In this document: positions 13,063 to 45,296 of the stretch, piece after piece
How positions within the stretch are numbered: the stretch's first letter is position 1
How the letters are laid out: each line of letters begins with the position of its first letter
Source: Tribonema minus
Lineage: Eukaryota > Sar > Xanthophyceae > Tribonematales > Tribonemataceae
Direction of reading: 5' to 3'
NCBI GenBank assembly: GCA_017506865.1
Contig: JAFCMP010000118.1
Coordinates: 169,309-233,308, forward strand
Length of the DNA stretch: 64,000 nt
Translations under genes and position numbers: made by a program
Notes under the pieces: model-generated
What the model was told of the DNA's origin: nothing
Databases searched by the model: none
The model's input: the letters and a program-made list of their open reading frames with translations, nothing else

Positions 13063-14021
13063 CACACCTTAGACGACATCATGTCGCGACATGGTCGTCT
13101 AGACGACATGATCCTTTGAGGGTATGTCGTGACATGGTCGCCCAGACGACAGGGGTTTTAGCAGTGGCAAGCGACATATTATGTCGTCTAGAACGACATC
13201 AACTTTGACAGGCATGTCGCGACATGGTCGTCTAGACGACATAGGTTCTGCCAGCAGCACGCAACTATGTCGTGACGCAACGACATAGTTGAAGCTAGAA
13301 GTTGAAGTGCGATGGAGAGACCAGTGTTGCACCTATTGCGCTGCCACGACTGCTGCGAAAGCTTTTTCATGCTACACCAATCTCACATTACGTAGTGCTG
13401 CCTACTCTCTGATGTAAATATCGTCCACAACACTGTTGGCGCAACCTTCCAACAGCGGCTGAAACAGATTTGAACCACCGTCTCACTGCAAGACGCTCTG
13501 GCCAATTGGGCCCTGGATTCACTGCAGAGCACCTCTGGGGTGTATGGCTGCATCACCAACATCAGCACCAGCTCCCAGCGTCTTACCTCTTACCACGCAA
13601 GGAGGACCTTTTCGGGATAACTGATAAATACACCGAAACATGGGCTTTTGACGTGGATCATCACGCTGAGTAACTCAGATCAGATCAGAGCCTGCGGAAG
13701 TGTCGTCCGCTACTGCGAATGCTCTGATAGCGGCAAGCTACCGCGGAATCAATGCTGTGTGCACTGATGTGTGCACATACGACATGCTACGACATACACG
13801 ACATGACACATTGTCAACATGAAGAGCGCCAACCTTGCGCGACGGTGTCGTGAATGGACGACATGAACTCAATGAACGGTGCGTTCACACCGTCGTCTAG
13901 ACGACATGAACTGGGCAGATGGTGCGCGACTGTGTCGCGACACGATTTCTGGCGGCGCCGTCGCGACATATTGTACCGACTATGTCGTGAAAGCTGAGCA
14001 ACATATGTCGTCTAAGGTGTG
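13063..14021. mobile_element. hAT-like non-autonomous DNA transposon (MITE-type)
   Basis: The element is 959 bp and is bounded by a perfect 17-bp terminal inverted repeat, CACACCTTAGACGACAT on the left and its reverse complement on the right. It is flanked by an identical 8-bp direct repeat, AAGAATTT. Subterminal regions carry short palindromes: GTCGTCTAGACGAC at 13,094, 13,227 and 13,892, and ATGTCGCGACAT at 13,081 and 13,214. Such motifs are typical of transposase-binding arrays in hAT elements. The interior has no frame longer than about 67 codons and no transposase, so the copy depends on a partner elsewhere. The TIR, the TSD and the subterminal motifs are seen directly. The hAT assignment rests on TSD length and general structure, because the TIR itself is not a sequence I recognise. 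Confidence 0.85.
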
Positions 14022-14029
14022 AAGAATTT
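14022..14029 (+). repeat. 8-bp target site duplication, right copy
   Basis: AAGAATTT is identical to 13,055-13,062 and directly abuts the right terminal inverted repeat of the hAT-like element. Confidence 0.85.
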
Positions 14030-17000
14030 GACTATGTCTTCTGGATTAGAACTTCAACTTAAACTTACATGCTGCACGGCAGCAAGGCCTGGACCAGGTG
14101 CCGTCGCCTGGCAACTGTTACAGCAATCGCGTACTTAGCTCACACATGTCATGTACAGGGCGTCACCACTGTACGTGTGTTACAAGCATGAGGGTGGGGG
14201 TAAGGGCAGCTGCGTATCACAGGCAGCAACTGGAAGTGACAGACTTTCAATGTCGGCGTGAGGCATTGTGATCACAAATTTGCAAGGTAGATTTTAAAAC
14301 ATTAAAGCTATTGAATCACGGACAGGAACTGTTCTTGAATACAGTACACTGGCTGTACTACCTTTCAAATTGTCATTCATGATGACTACAACGTGACACA
14401 GTCACAGGCATTGCGAAGATTGCAACTTTTGAAGAGCATTACTTACTAATGTGTACCTCTGAGTCAGCATTTATCACGCCGTCGGGTGACCCTGAGGTTC
14501 CTCAACGAGCACAGTGACTTCCAGAGGGAGTCCAGCTGCGGAGGCAAAGCGGGAACAGACAGCAAGCCGGGGCAGGAAGCAAGCGGGGCGACGCAGCGAG
14601 CTGGTGAGCGTTGAGCGATAAAGACAGAACAACCCATGCCGCTGCTGCCAGCAGGGCCTATATCAGTATGTCATTGAGGACATCAACACAATGTACGCAC
14701 CTAAAATCAAGGCACATGCGACAATAAATGATACAAGTTTTAGCGACAAGATGTTTAAGCAGCAACAAAGTCCTTGTGCTGTCGCAGTGCCAAAAACTGT
14801 AAGCAACAACTTGTCAATGAATCTTAAACACTGTGTGCTACCTCCGAGAGTCTTGGCGAGTACATGCAGGCACGCATGAAAGCACTCCGCATCTGCACAA
14901 AGGGCATGACATCATGATTAAGGAGCCCGCTTGCCGCCGCGACTCAGATGGTCCAGGAGCTGCATAGCATTCGAGGCGGTTTCTGACTATAAAAGCAACC
15001 ACAGAACATTCACTTAGAATTTCTTGGAACTCAGACAGTCTGTAGACAGACAAATTCGCTCAGTGAAGCGTCTTCCTAGTAGAGAGCCTCCAGATTGGAT
15101 AGAGCTGCCAAATTAAAACCTATACACAGTGACTGTCAGTGGAATTACAATTGAAAAGGTGGCGAGGCTAGAAGGCGGAGGAGCGTCATGATCCACAGCT
15201 CGGATTCCCCAGCTGCCTTCCTGTACCAAGCCGTCCGATCGAGGCAACTCTGGCTGGTCGAGATGTGAGTGCTACACAACATGCTCGCTATAGCCTGCAC
15301 CACACGGCTCCTGGCACATCTGCTTTGAGTCTCTAGTGCCCAGGGCCATTGGCAATTGCATTTTGTGCTTGCTCACGACGCGCTGCACAACACATGGCAC
15401 TACCATCACGCGCTAACACTGACGATGACATCCCTTCACCCACCCTTGACGCTGACCCTAATCCTTAGGCAACCCGGCTCCCGCACCTGCGGCTAGCACA
15501 TGGCTGCTGCCCGTGAGGGCAACATTGTATGACGCAGCTTGCCCCTTACCCAAACCCAGGGCCTGTCCCTAGCACTGGCCCTATTAGTAATCCCCCCCGA
15601 CTTCGAGTGACTTGGCGCTGCACGTGAGGGCACATCTTGCTCACTACTCTCAGTGAGTAGTAACACTTAGGCTAGCAGTACTGGTGGTACCCCTCAAGCT
15701 GACTCTGGCCCTGACAGAGTCTTCCTGACTTTCACGCACCATGATGCGGGCGCCTGCGGCTCTGTCAGCGCAACCGTGCTGCACGTGAGCGCGAACGCCA
15801 GGGACCTGTCAAGTTGAAGTTGGAAGTCCAGGCGCGCGTGCAGGTATTGCACGTGTATGAAGCGTCGGGCGCGCATTATGATACACGCGCAAGCGTGTCA
15901 AGGATCCGGGCACCGCTGCGGCCCCAGGCCGCCGTGCTGCCGCCGGATGCAGTCGCAGTAGGCCTGCGGCAAAGGTCAAGGGACAGGGTATTACTGATCA
16001 CAACGCGGAACCCGCGCACCGGTACTAATCCAGGCCCTATCCTGAAACCTGTGCAGTAATTGCTGCACACTGTCAGTAGTACTGTAACTGTTCCAGTAAT
16101 TTGAACGTGCTTGGCGATTGAAATTCTCAAGTTGTGGGGGCCAGTCATTACAGATTGCATCCATAGAGGAAAGTTGGCACCACATTGTACAGGTCTACCA
16201 GCAGCTCAGCAACAGCAACACATTTTTGTAACTTTTAAATTGCCCATGGGCAAGTTGCCAAGGTGTGAGCTTGGCAAGGTGAAAGAGCCATCCAAGGGCC
16301 TGAAAACACGTGACCATCATGATTGCGGTGCCCGTCCTAGAACTGTTACAGTTACTGTAAGCCTTGGGGCATTACGTAGCTTCTTCCACGTCTCATGTAA
16401 TATTATTCAGTTGCTCGAAAATGCAAATTTTAAAGTTGCAGATTAAGAGTGGCCCGAGAGATTTGTGTTGGTCAAACTCAAACTCTGGAGTTCCAAGCCA
16501 TCTGCAGTGGAGACCAAAATCTGCCTTACAAAATAGATTGGGCGCCGCCACAACCAGTCCACGCCATTCAAAACGTCAGCAGTTCAACACCTTTTCGTGT
16601 CAAAGGGTCCTTGCCTGATTTCGTCGCCTGTTTTTTGTCCTCATCCGTAGACAAACAGGCCGTTGCCTTTGTTTAACGCTTGCGTCATAAGAATTGGGGG
16701 GCGCGTGCAAACGAGCCCCGTTTTGGCAGGCCGGTTTTCATCGCTACAAAATACGGTTGTCAACAATGCACCTGTGGAACCAATTTTTGTTCTTAACTGA
16801 AGTTTGAAGCTTTTTTAAGCTTGAAACGACAGACGACTTGTTTGAAACATACCAAATTCGTTTATAAAAGTGCAGCCGCTGCGCCAGTTCTTGCCGGCCA
16901 CCAGGCTAGCTAAGCTGCCGTAGTGGCCAGAAGCCACCGCCACAAAGATTCACTGTGCCATGTGGCAGCATCTGGCCTTTGAAGCCTTCACAAACAACAC

Positions 17001-19794
17001 GTGCAATTGTCACAGTGACATCAACGATAAATCATACTGATTAACTATTATAATTTATTGGGTATCTCACTTGGCAGGTCGATGATGATCCCAGGGCTTC
17101 CGAATGCAGTGACTTCAGTCACTGTGCCGGCATTTGACGTAGGGTGCACGACTTGCAGTCGGCTTGCAGCCAGACTCAGTGGCACTGTCTGGTGGGCGAC
17201 CTGTTCCGCTGCATCACGGTGCAATAAGCTTGACCGCAGATTTGTTGCATCATGATGGCGACAATGCCAGCAGCAGCAGGACGACCTGGAGGAAGAGAGC
17301 AGGAGCGATGGGACAGGAGAATGGAATGTCAGCTGATTGTTGCCTGTCAGTGAGGGATATTCCAGAGTTTGCATGCAAAATATTACGCTGCGCTGCTCCT
17401 GCGCTGGAGGTCTAACTGACAGAATGATGACCCATCAATCAAGTCGTCTGCTAAATTTTGTTAACAACCAACATTTAATCCACTTTTAAGATCTGAGACA
17501 TGCTGATTCAAACTCTTTTTCATAAGACGCTAAACTGAGAAGCAGCAGTAATGAGTGTGTTGTTAGGGTGGACTATAGTACTAGTACATCATTGAAATTG
17601 AGCATACCATGATGTTATCAAGGTGTTAATTTTGTACTACCTTGAAGTACGCAAAAAACTGACAGGATCTATAGAACACTTTAATAATGCACGAGAGATG
17701 CGCGCACAATACTATGTCATTACAAATATCACAATGGTGTTGCTGGTTGTTGATGTATTATAGTAGTTCAGTCCCACTTGGCGCAGCAGCCATTGCAGTG
17801 CAATAGATGACATTCACTGACAGCAGCGTTGTCGCCTGTCTTGCAATTTTCATCCTTAAGTGAAAAATGCATTCCTCTTTAAACACCTGAACAGTGCCAC
17901 AACCGTGTTTGCAAGGGTAGGACATGAAGCCAGAATGTGTGCCAATACTACGCTACATTGCAATGGGGTTGAATGTTTGCTTTCAGGCAGATGAAGTTAT
18001 CAACACGTACTACTAGATGCAACTTCTACCGTCAATGTTACAGTAGCGTACTCTGTGCCACACTCGTATTTCATAGGAGGACTCGTTGCCGACATGTCTG
18101 CAGGCTGACCCTTGAAGAACCCACTGGCACATAACTTGCAAATACATCACTGGCAGTCATATACTAGTAGCCTACGAGTCACATCACTGTGACATAATGT
18201 CATGATGTACATATGCACCATGACATAATGTCATGATGTATGAGGTTATTGACAAAAGACACTGCAAATATTTTTACAATAGCGTGGTACTTTTGCAGGA
18301 ATTGTTGCTGATACATCTAAACTTATATCATAGGGCGCCCTGTGCGCAACTGATATAAGTATCTCGTTGACTCATGCGATCTGAAGCTTTTGAAAAAACA
18401 AGTCTCAGAATCCAGCACGAGTTGACAGTGAATGCTTGAACCACCAGCCGCGATATGACTAGTGCTTGACAGCTGTCAACACAGCATTTCAAACAGTCCA
18501 AATTTATGCTCATCATGATTGCCTTTCACAAAGTAACTGATTTCCAAAGCTCTCCAGTATGCAACAACTGTCGACCCTCAAATTTGTCACATCAGCGTAT
18601 AATGTGGTTTTACACAGACTGCAAAGTATTAATACGCAGTCACAATACCCACATACGTCGAAGTACCACTGATTTCATTCACAAGTAAGTGAGTGCGCTA
18701 CAACACCCAACCACAGGCGCAACACAGCGCGCAAGCAGGTGAGTGCCCGCAAGACCCGTGCGTGGTAACATGGCACTGTTGGAATTACTCAGAGCGATGC
18801 CGCTGAGAAAGATTAGTGAAGCCTTCAACTTCAAATTGAAGTTGAAGCCTTGGGGCGTGCAGTTGAACCCTTGGGCACGCAGCCTTTTTTTGAGTTCTGA
18901 TTGCCAAGTCCAACGAGTTTGATTGCCAAGTTCAGGCTGTAACCGTGTCTGACTCACTGGCAAGTGACTCGCGGCCGCCCTATGCAACTGTGGAATGCAG
19001 CTGCTGCAGCTGTTGTGTCATGGCACCGTCTTGTAACACACCAGCCAAAACAGCCTCCGTGCTATCGATGCCATTGCAGCAGGCACTGCAGTGGTAGCTG
19101 AGACTTGAAGTCAGCTACACCTGCTGAGTTGCCATATGTACGTCTGCCGTCATTGTCACACAGCGGCAACAGTAGCGCAGCAGCGCCTGACTGAAGCATG
19201 AAAACTTGCTGTTTGTCCCGGCCACAAAGCCAGCACTGAGGCGCCGTCAGGCTGGCAGAAAGTGCTGTCCCAGTGACAATCGTAGGTTTACCTGCCCATG
19301 GGTAGACCCCAGGCTGATGCTCAGCTTGGAAACCTCAGGCTGGTGCACATGCTATCTAGCGCAGTGCCTGGCAGTCTCACAGTGTGCAATCCTGCTGCTT
19401 CAGCCATGAGCGCCCGCTGCCTCGCACCTGGCAAGGTCACCGTTAGCACATGGCATGTTGTGTTGGTATTGAACACTGTGGCGTATACATCTGTGTGCCA
19501 GGACGTGTTGACATCATCATGTCAATGATTTGGTCCAAAATTTCAACATAGGTATCATGGTACTAAGTCGTAATGCAGGGGCAGACATGACCATGCGCCC
19601 ATGCGAGCACAAACGCCCTGTAATACATACCGTGGCACCTTGACAACCCTATGGCATGCATCATGTAATGGCCTCAGGCGCAACACATTGAGGGGAGAAA
19701 GCTACTTTGGAGAGTTGCTGCAGAGGTAACATGCTGGCACCTCATGAACGTTTTATTTATAAGCACGAAAGAATGAGTACGCCTGTTACAGTAG
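14030..19794. other. Intergenic region without a recognisable gene
   Basis: Mixed-composition DNA. A GC-richer patch at 15,440-16,060 has a loosely repeated word (GCTGC.CGTGAG) near 15,507, 15,613 and 15,777, which could be debris of a lost gene. It encodes nothing I recognise on either strand. ATGACATAATGTCATGATGT is directly repeated at about 18,188 and 18,221. A near-perfect palindrome of the GAAGTT family lies at about 18,823-18,847. No tRNA or rRNA was seen. Confidence 0.5.
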
Positions 19795-19904
19795 GCCAGC
19801 CTCACAACAACAAGTATGCATGCTTCACCTTTTGTAGTTCTGCGTTGAGGCCAGCCTCACAACAACAAGTATGCATGCTTCACCTTTTGTAGTTCTGCGT
19901 TGAA
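19795..19904. repeat. 55-bp tandem duplication beside the NTH1 stop codon
   Basis: A 55-bp unit starting GCCAGCCTCACAACAACAAG at 19,795 is repeated almost exactly at 19,850. It ends 13 bp before the NTH1 stop (19,918-19,920 on this strand), so it probably lies in that gene's 3' UTR. Confidence 0.85.
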
Positions 19905-19917
19905 GCCACGTCCAGCA

Positions 19918-22900
19918 TCATTCAAGCTTTCCCGAGCTTTCAAAGGATGGGCAAATGTTGCTGATCTTGCACAAACCGCACTTAGGCGATACTGCTCCGC
20001 AGACCTGACGCAGTCGCACGGCATGCATCGGCAAATCATGAGGCACATGGAGTTAACCTGACGTTCACGTACTCATAGGACCCCGGCATATGCATATATC
20101 TTCCGTGTATGCACAGTGGCATTGTCGCCACCAATCCCAGGATGCAAGTCCGACTGAGTCAGCAAGGGCGCCTGCTGGCTTTTACACCATTTTGAAGTGT
20201 GTTGTCTGACTCACTGTACCATGTCGAGTCATTCCTGAGTGCAATGCAGACATCCGGCGAGTCATTCAGGCGCATTCTGCTGCATGCAGGCAGCTCTCAT
20301 TCAAATTGCTGCCAGCTCAGAGACAATGGAGTCAGAATCTACTATGAACACTGAGGATCAGAAGCGGCTTTTCGAAACGAAACTCTTGAGCGGTGAGCCT
20401 TTGAAGTTACCTGTACTGTACTGTACCCTTCACCTTGCTCGTTTCTGAAGAAGCGGCTGACGTCAACCGCAAGTTAAAATTGTTGCAGCTCGAGCACAGT
20501 AGAACGTACATCTCATTACTTCATTTGACAGGCGCATATTATCGATGCAGATCTCCACGCACCCACGAGCTTGAGCATCAAATGCCACATAACGCGCAGT
20601 TCTGAGTGTGTTCCTGACAGAATGACAAGTGAGGCTAGGCCAAAACGCAGCATTTATACCAACGAGCCCCAGCGATGCCTTCGGCTATTTGTGGTAGACC
20701 TTTTTGAAAAACCATGGCGCACGGCATCTGCCACGCGTCTTGCGCTGAGACAAGCCATGAGCGAGGTGCGCGCTGGCCTCCCGCAACGTCACAAGAGCAC
20801 CCTCATATCTGCGATGTCAACTACCATACAGGCGTCATCCTCTCACGCGCTGCCAAGTCAGGCTTGAACCCCAACGCGATATCTCATCATCGCGTGCTCA
20901 CCTCCTGCCCGAAGCCCACTAATAAGAAGTTCACCTCGCTCCACAGCGGGCGCGGCAGCCACGCCTCCAGCGCCGCGCGCGTGAGCTCGGGGACCTGCGA
21001 GCGCGCGCGGCCATCCGCGCCTGAGCGCTTCCACGTTTTCACCCATCCCAACCTGTGGCGCGAGCGAGCGCGATGTCACCGCGGCGTCTCTGAGCTTGCA
21101 GCATTGACACTCGCGAGGTACGCCCCAAGCACATGCTTGCCCAAGCACGCGGTTCTTGAAAGCGCGGTTGTCGCAGCATGCCAGCGCACTGCGTGCCGAG
21201 GATTGCTCTGCCTCACGGGCGGTCCGGGTAGATGCGCATCCCCAGCGAGGGGTCGGGCTTGCGTCACGACCAGCGCGCAACTCGCGCACCGGTTTGAGGT
21301 GCGGTGCACATATATTCCCACGAATAATACCCCCCCTTCCCTGCCACGTGCATCCCCAACAAGGGGTCAGGCGTGCATCGCTGCCAGCGCGCAATGCGGG
21401 CACCGGTTTGATGCCCCCACTATCCTGTCTTGTGCACACCCAATCGGGCAAGGCGTGCGACTTGCGCACCGGTTTGAGATGCGGTGCACGCGGGTGTCCA
21501 CGCGTGTACCCACGCTATCCTGCAACGTGCATCCAGGGAGAAATACGCATATGCCCACGCTGTCCTGCCACGTGCACACCCAACCTGGGCCACAATCACA
21601 TCAATGCTTCAAGTAAAAAAGACTACAAGCTCCTTGCACGACTAATGTGGTGACGTGCACTGGTGCGTGCGCACGACTCCGCGCACCGGTTCGAGATGCG
21701 GTGCGCGCGGGTGTCCACGCGCATGTCTCCGCTACTGTACCACATGCTACATGATTCGCTACTCTACCACATGCATCCCCAGCAAGGGGCCGAACTTGCA
21801 TCGCGACTCGCGCACCGGTTCGAGATGCGGTGCACGCGCGTGTCCACGCATATGCCCACGCTGTCCTGCCACGAGCACTCACGCCGCAGCATGAGCTTCG
21901 ACCGTGCTGTTCTGCTGCCACTGAATGCTAGCCATCCAGGGGGGGGGAGTTCAACCCAACAAGGGGTCGGGCTTGCATCGCGGCCAGCGTGCGACTCTGC
22001 GCACCTATTCGAGATGCGGTGCACGTGCGTATCCACGCATATGCCGACGCTGTCCTGCCACGCCAGGTCCATGACGAGCGTCATAACCTTGGGGCCCACG
22101 CCCGGCAGCGCCAGGAGGCCTGCAGCATCCGGCGGTATGTCCCCGCCGTATCGGTCCAGCTGCAATGAGGCCACGGCACCGCGCACCGTTGCAGTTGCGG
22201 GCGGGGGTTTAGGGGGGTTCTCGCAAGTTCTCAATTCACAGCCTCAAGTACGACAAGATCTTCGGCAGCGGAAGTTATGTCTTCGCTGTATTTGTCCAGC
22301 TGTAACAAGGCCATGGCATCGCGCACCGTTGCAGTCACGGGCCGGGGTTTACAGGGGGGGCTCATTCTCGCAGGTTTTAAATAAACAGCCTTAAGCATGA
22401 CATGATGTTCGAAACTGGACATTGGTCAACTCCGAGTGAAGACGCGGCGCAGAGCGAAGTGGTGATGCAGTGGCAAAGGAGAGTTCTGTGGACATGGCGC
22501 TGCGATACGGGTGCCCAGAAAGGTGCTGGGCACTGGCGCCTTTCATGTGAGCCTCCGCTGTGGATATGACACCATTAGTGCCCACTGTTTGACACACTGC
22601 TTGCGCATGCCCCCTTGGTCCAGCCTACATGACACCCTGAAGAATTGGATTGAAGAAGTACACGACCGACCTTGTCTGTCATGTCTGTCGAATGGTGCCC
22701 ACTGTTCGACGCACTGCTTGCGCATTCAGCCTTTACAACACTCTGAAAAATTTCATTGAAGAAATACACATGGGATGGGCATGGGCCTTGTCTGACATCG
22801 GCAGTGCTCTTGCACGGCGACTCGACACGCGCGCTCACCAGCACGTCGCAGATTTTCAATATGCGCGTCGCCTTGGTCTTGTAGAAGCTCACGGGGCGCA

Positions 22901-24657
22901 CGGCATCCAGGATCTGCTCCTCGCTCTTGGTGCGCAGCACGGCAGCGCTCAGCGGCAGCGGGCTGCACAGTTGCGCCAGGGCCCTGCACGCCGCGGACGT
23001 GGCCTCATCGCGCGTCTGGCTGCTGAGCATGCCCGACAGCAGCACCTGGGCGCGCGCGGGGCATGCGGCATCACGTGTGTATATGTGTGGGGGGGGGGGG
23101 GGGGGGGGGGGGAGGGGGGGGATCAGGGTGGCCTGTTTGTGATGTCAACCTTTCAGCAGCACCTGGGCACGGGCGGGGGCGTGTGGCATGCATGCCCGAC
23201 AGCAGCACCTCAGCGCGCGCGGGGTGTGTGGCATCGCGGGCGTGGGTGCAAGTGCGCTGTGTGGGGTGTGGGGAGTATTGCGGCCTCCATTTGATGCCCA
23301 GTTTTTGCATGCATGGTTTCATGCCCTTTGCTGTGGACCACACGACCCAACAGGAACCCGTAAGCGTAGGTTAATGCCATTGATCGACAACAACCATCAT
23401 AGTCACATACAGGCGTTAGAAGTTTCTGAGCAGGTTGCTAGCACACACATGTACCCTCCATGACAGGCCATGGCAGCTTGACTACAGCGGCATACATTTG
23501 TGATGTTTTCTGCATCCACAACGACACGTCTGCTGCCACGAGTTCTGTAGCTGTTGGAAAAGTGGCGCCAACACGAGCGTCATCATCATCGCAAGAGCAC
23601 TGATGGCGGGATGCCCTGCGTGCTCATAGCTCACAAACCATTCGCTCTTCATGACAGGCACCTCAATACTACCAGTACCACATGTCCGGTAGTGCAAGTC
23701 TGTGTGCATACATGTCTGGACTGGTGTGAGCGCTCATATACCATGCACTGCTTGACACGACGGTCTCACTGGTGTCACACTGTCACGTCTGTGTTGTATG
23801 CATGTTACCACAATTTCAAGAGAGCGACAGGCCAGAAGGGTGCCATCATGCTGCCATTTTTGAACAGGCAACGCCGTGCTGTTAACATCAGAAGTGGTCG
23901 CACAGAACTTTAGAGTTATGCCGAGTGTCTTGATGTGCGTTTGCACGTGAAAAGCCAGCAGCCTTACGCGGCCAGAAACATGCCGCTGCTCGCGAAGATG
24001 AAGCAGTTGCGCCAGCTGCTCAGCAGAGGCATCGCCACAGCTGAGAGACTGCATGTGCCGGTGTGTCTGTGACTTTCTTACTGCGGATGCAGATACTGAC
24101 GTGTTCTTCTCCCAAAAAAGGAGTGTGCATACCTGAAAGCGCACATCTGCAGGAGAGGCAAGGGGGTTGGCTGCCAGCCCAGCTTGCATGATTGCCTGAG
24201 CGCCGTGCTCATCCACCGCTGCTGAGCCCCCCACCCTCATCGCCCGTATTCCAGCCAGCTGCTCCTTCCACAGCTCGGGCTCGGGCCCTGAAACAGCATC
24301 TGCCGGTGTTATCCGTACTGTAGCAGCTGCTGCCTTTGGTTTGACAGAGTTGAGCCGGCGCTTTGGTGAGGCAGCAATCGCTTCGTCAGAGGATTTGCGC
24401 TGCCGAGGTGGTTTTGGCCCGCCATCATCAGTAGAGGGTGCATCGTCATGATGCTCCTGGTGCTCGGACCCCCTTCTGCTTGCTCGCAGAGCTCCACTGC
24501 TGGCTGCGCCGTCCACGCTCCGACCATGCGAGGAATTTGTCAGAACTCCAATGGATGACGATGCAGTGCGCAACGAGCTCCAGCAGTAACTTTGTAATGC
24601 AGCAGGTTTCAGCAGTGCCAGCGCCGGTGGAAGCATGCGCGTCAGCAGCAGCAGCAT
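19918..24657 (-). CDS. NTH1: Endonuclease III (NTH1-type DNA glycosylase/AP lyase), 5 exons
   Basis: This is a base-excision-repair glycosylase with AP-lyase activity acting on oxidised pyrimidines. Minus-strand exons are 24657-24133, 23045-22839, 22159-22005, 21052-20902 and 20004-19918, totalling 1,125 nt (374 aa); all joints agree in phase and use GT-AG. Residues 1-175 are a variable, basic leader that may hold a nuclear or organelle signal. The catalytic core starts [14 protein letters not shown] (176). The helix-hairpin-helix motif LPGVGPK ends in the predicted Schiff-base Lys268, and VDTHVHR contains the catalytic Asp287. Exon 4 encodes [19 protein letters not shown]. The last exon supplies the [4Fe-4S] ligands Cys348, 355, 358 and 364 (C-x6-C-x2-C-x5-C). 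ATG 24657 is the first in-frame start. It diverges from the FAAL gene across 97 bp. Introns contain copies of the exon 2 and exon 3 junctions. Confidence 0.94.
20005..20901 (-). other. NTH1 intron 4
   Basis: An 897-nt GT-AG intron between the VGFGQE exon and the iron-sulfur exon. It shows no clear junction copies and no recognisable gene on either strand. The plus-strand frames here are chance. Confidence 0.7.
21230..21872 (-). repeat. Tandem decayed copies of the NTH1 exon 3 donor junction
   Basis: The end of exon 3 (the coding segment for [11 protein letters not shown], its GTGCGC donor and the following intron bases) is repeated in NTH1 intron 3. Clear copies lie near 21,811-21,872, 21,681-21,743, 21,464-21,530 and 21,282-21,350. 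Partial ones lie near 21,398-21,430 and 21,541-21,590. Several still read [14 protein letters not shown] and keep the CCGGTGCGCGAG donor context. They are duplicates of the active-site exon and not separate genes. Confidence 0.85.
22240..22360 (-). repeat. Copy of the NTH1 exon 3 acceptor junction
   Basis: Reading on the minus strand, this segment repeats the end of intron 2, the acceptor and the first codons of exon 3. The real junction encodes LDRYGGDI; the copy encodes the degenerate LDKYSEDI. It lies directly upstream of the real acceptor at 22,160. Confidence 0.8.
22580..22775. repeat. Tandem duplication in NTH1 intron 2, period about 117 bp
   Basis: GCCCACTGTT(T/C)GACRCACTGC, followed by TTGCGCAT and a TGAAGAA.TACAC segment, occurs at about 22,580 and again at about 22,697. 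It is non-coding and lies within the intron. Confidence 0.75.
23085..23215 (-). repeat. Poly-G run plus copies of the NTH1 exon 2 acceptor
   Basis: A nearly uninterrupted G run (C run on the coding strand) at about 23,089-23,120 lies just upstream of the exon 2 acceptor. Beyond it, 23,155-23,215 contains two copies of the acceptor region with GGTGCTGCTGTCGGGCATG-like starts. The C run may serve as part of the polypyrimidine tract. Confidence 0.75.
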
Positions 24658-24754
24658 CCTCTAATGCAGGCTGAGCACAGGTGAAAAAGCGTTGAAGTTG
24701 CGTTAACGGTTGAAGTTTTCAGTTGATATCTTATCTAACACACGCGTACGGTTC
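24658..24754. promoter_or_regulatory. 97-bp divergent (bidirectional) promoter region
   Basis: The NTH1 ATG (24,657, minus) and the FAAL ATG (24,755, plus) are separated by only 97 bp, so both promoters and 5' UTRs must share or overlap this segment. It contains two GTTGAAGTT words around a GTTAAC palindrome (24,691-24,718). No TATA box is evident. An in-frame TAA at 24,704-24,706 upstream of the FAAL ATG supports that start. Confidence 0.6.

Positions 24755-45296
<20,542 letters not shown>

Noticed and set aside
20714-22394. Plus-strand frames of 165-300 codons
   Set aside because: They lie opposite NTH1 exons and the tandem copies of exon 3; the minus strand carries the conserved glycosylase motifs.
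22650-23294. 214-codon plus-strand frame with Gly run
   Set aside because: Antisense to NTH1 exon 2 and its poly-C tract.
24710-24754. FAAL start 45 bp upstream (KFSVDILSNTRVRF)
   Set aside because: That codon is TTG and an in-frame TAA lies directly before it; the first ATG is 24,755.
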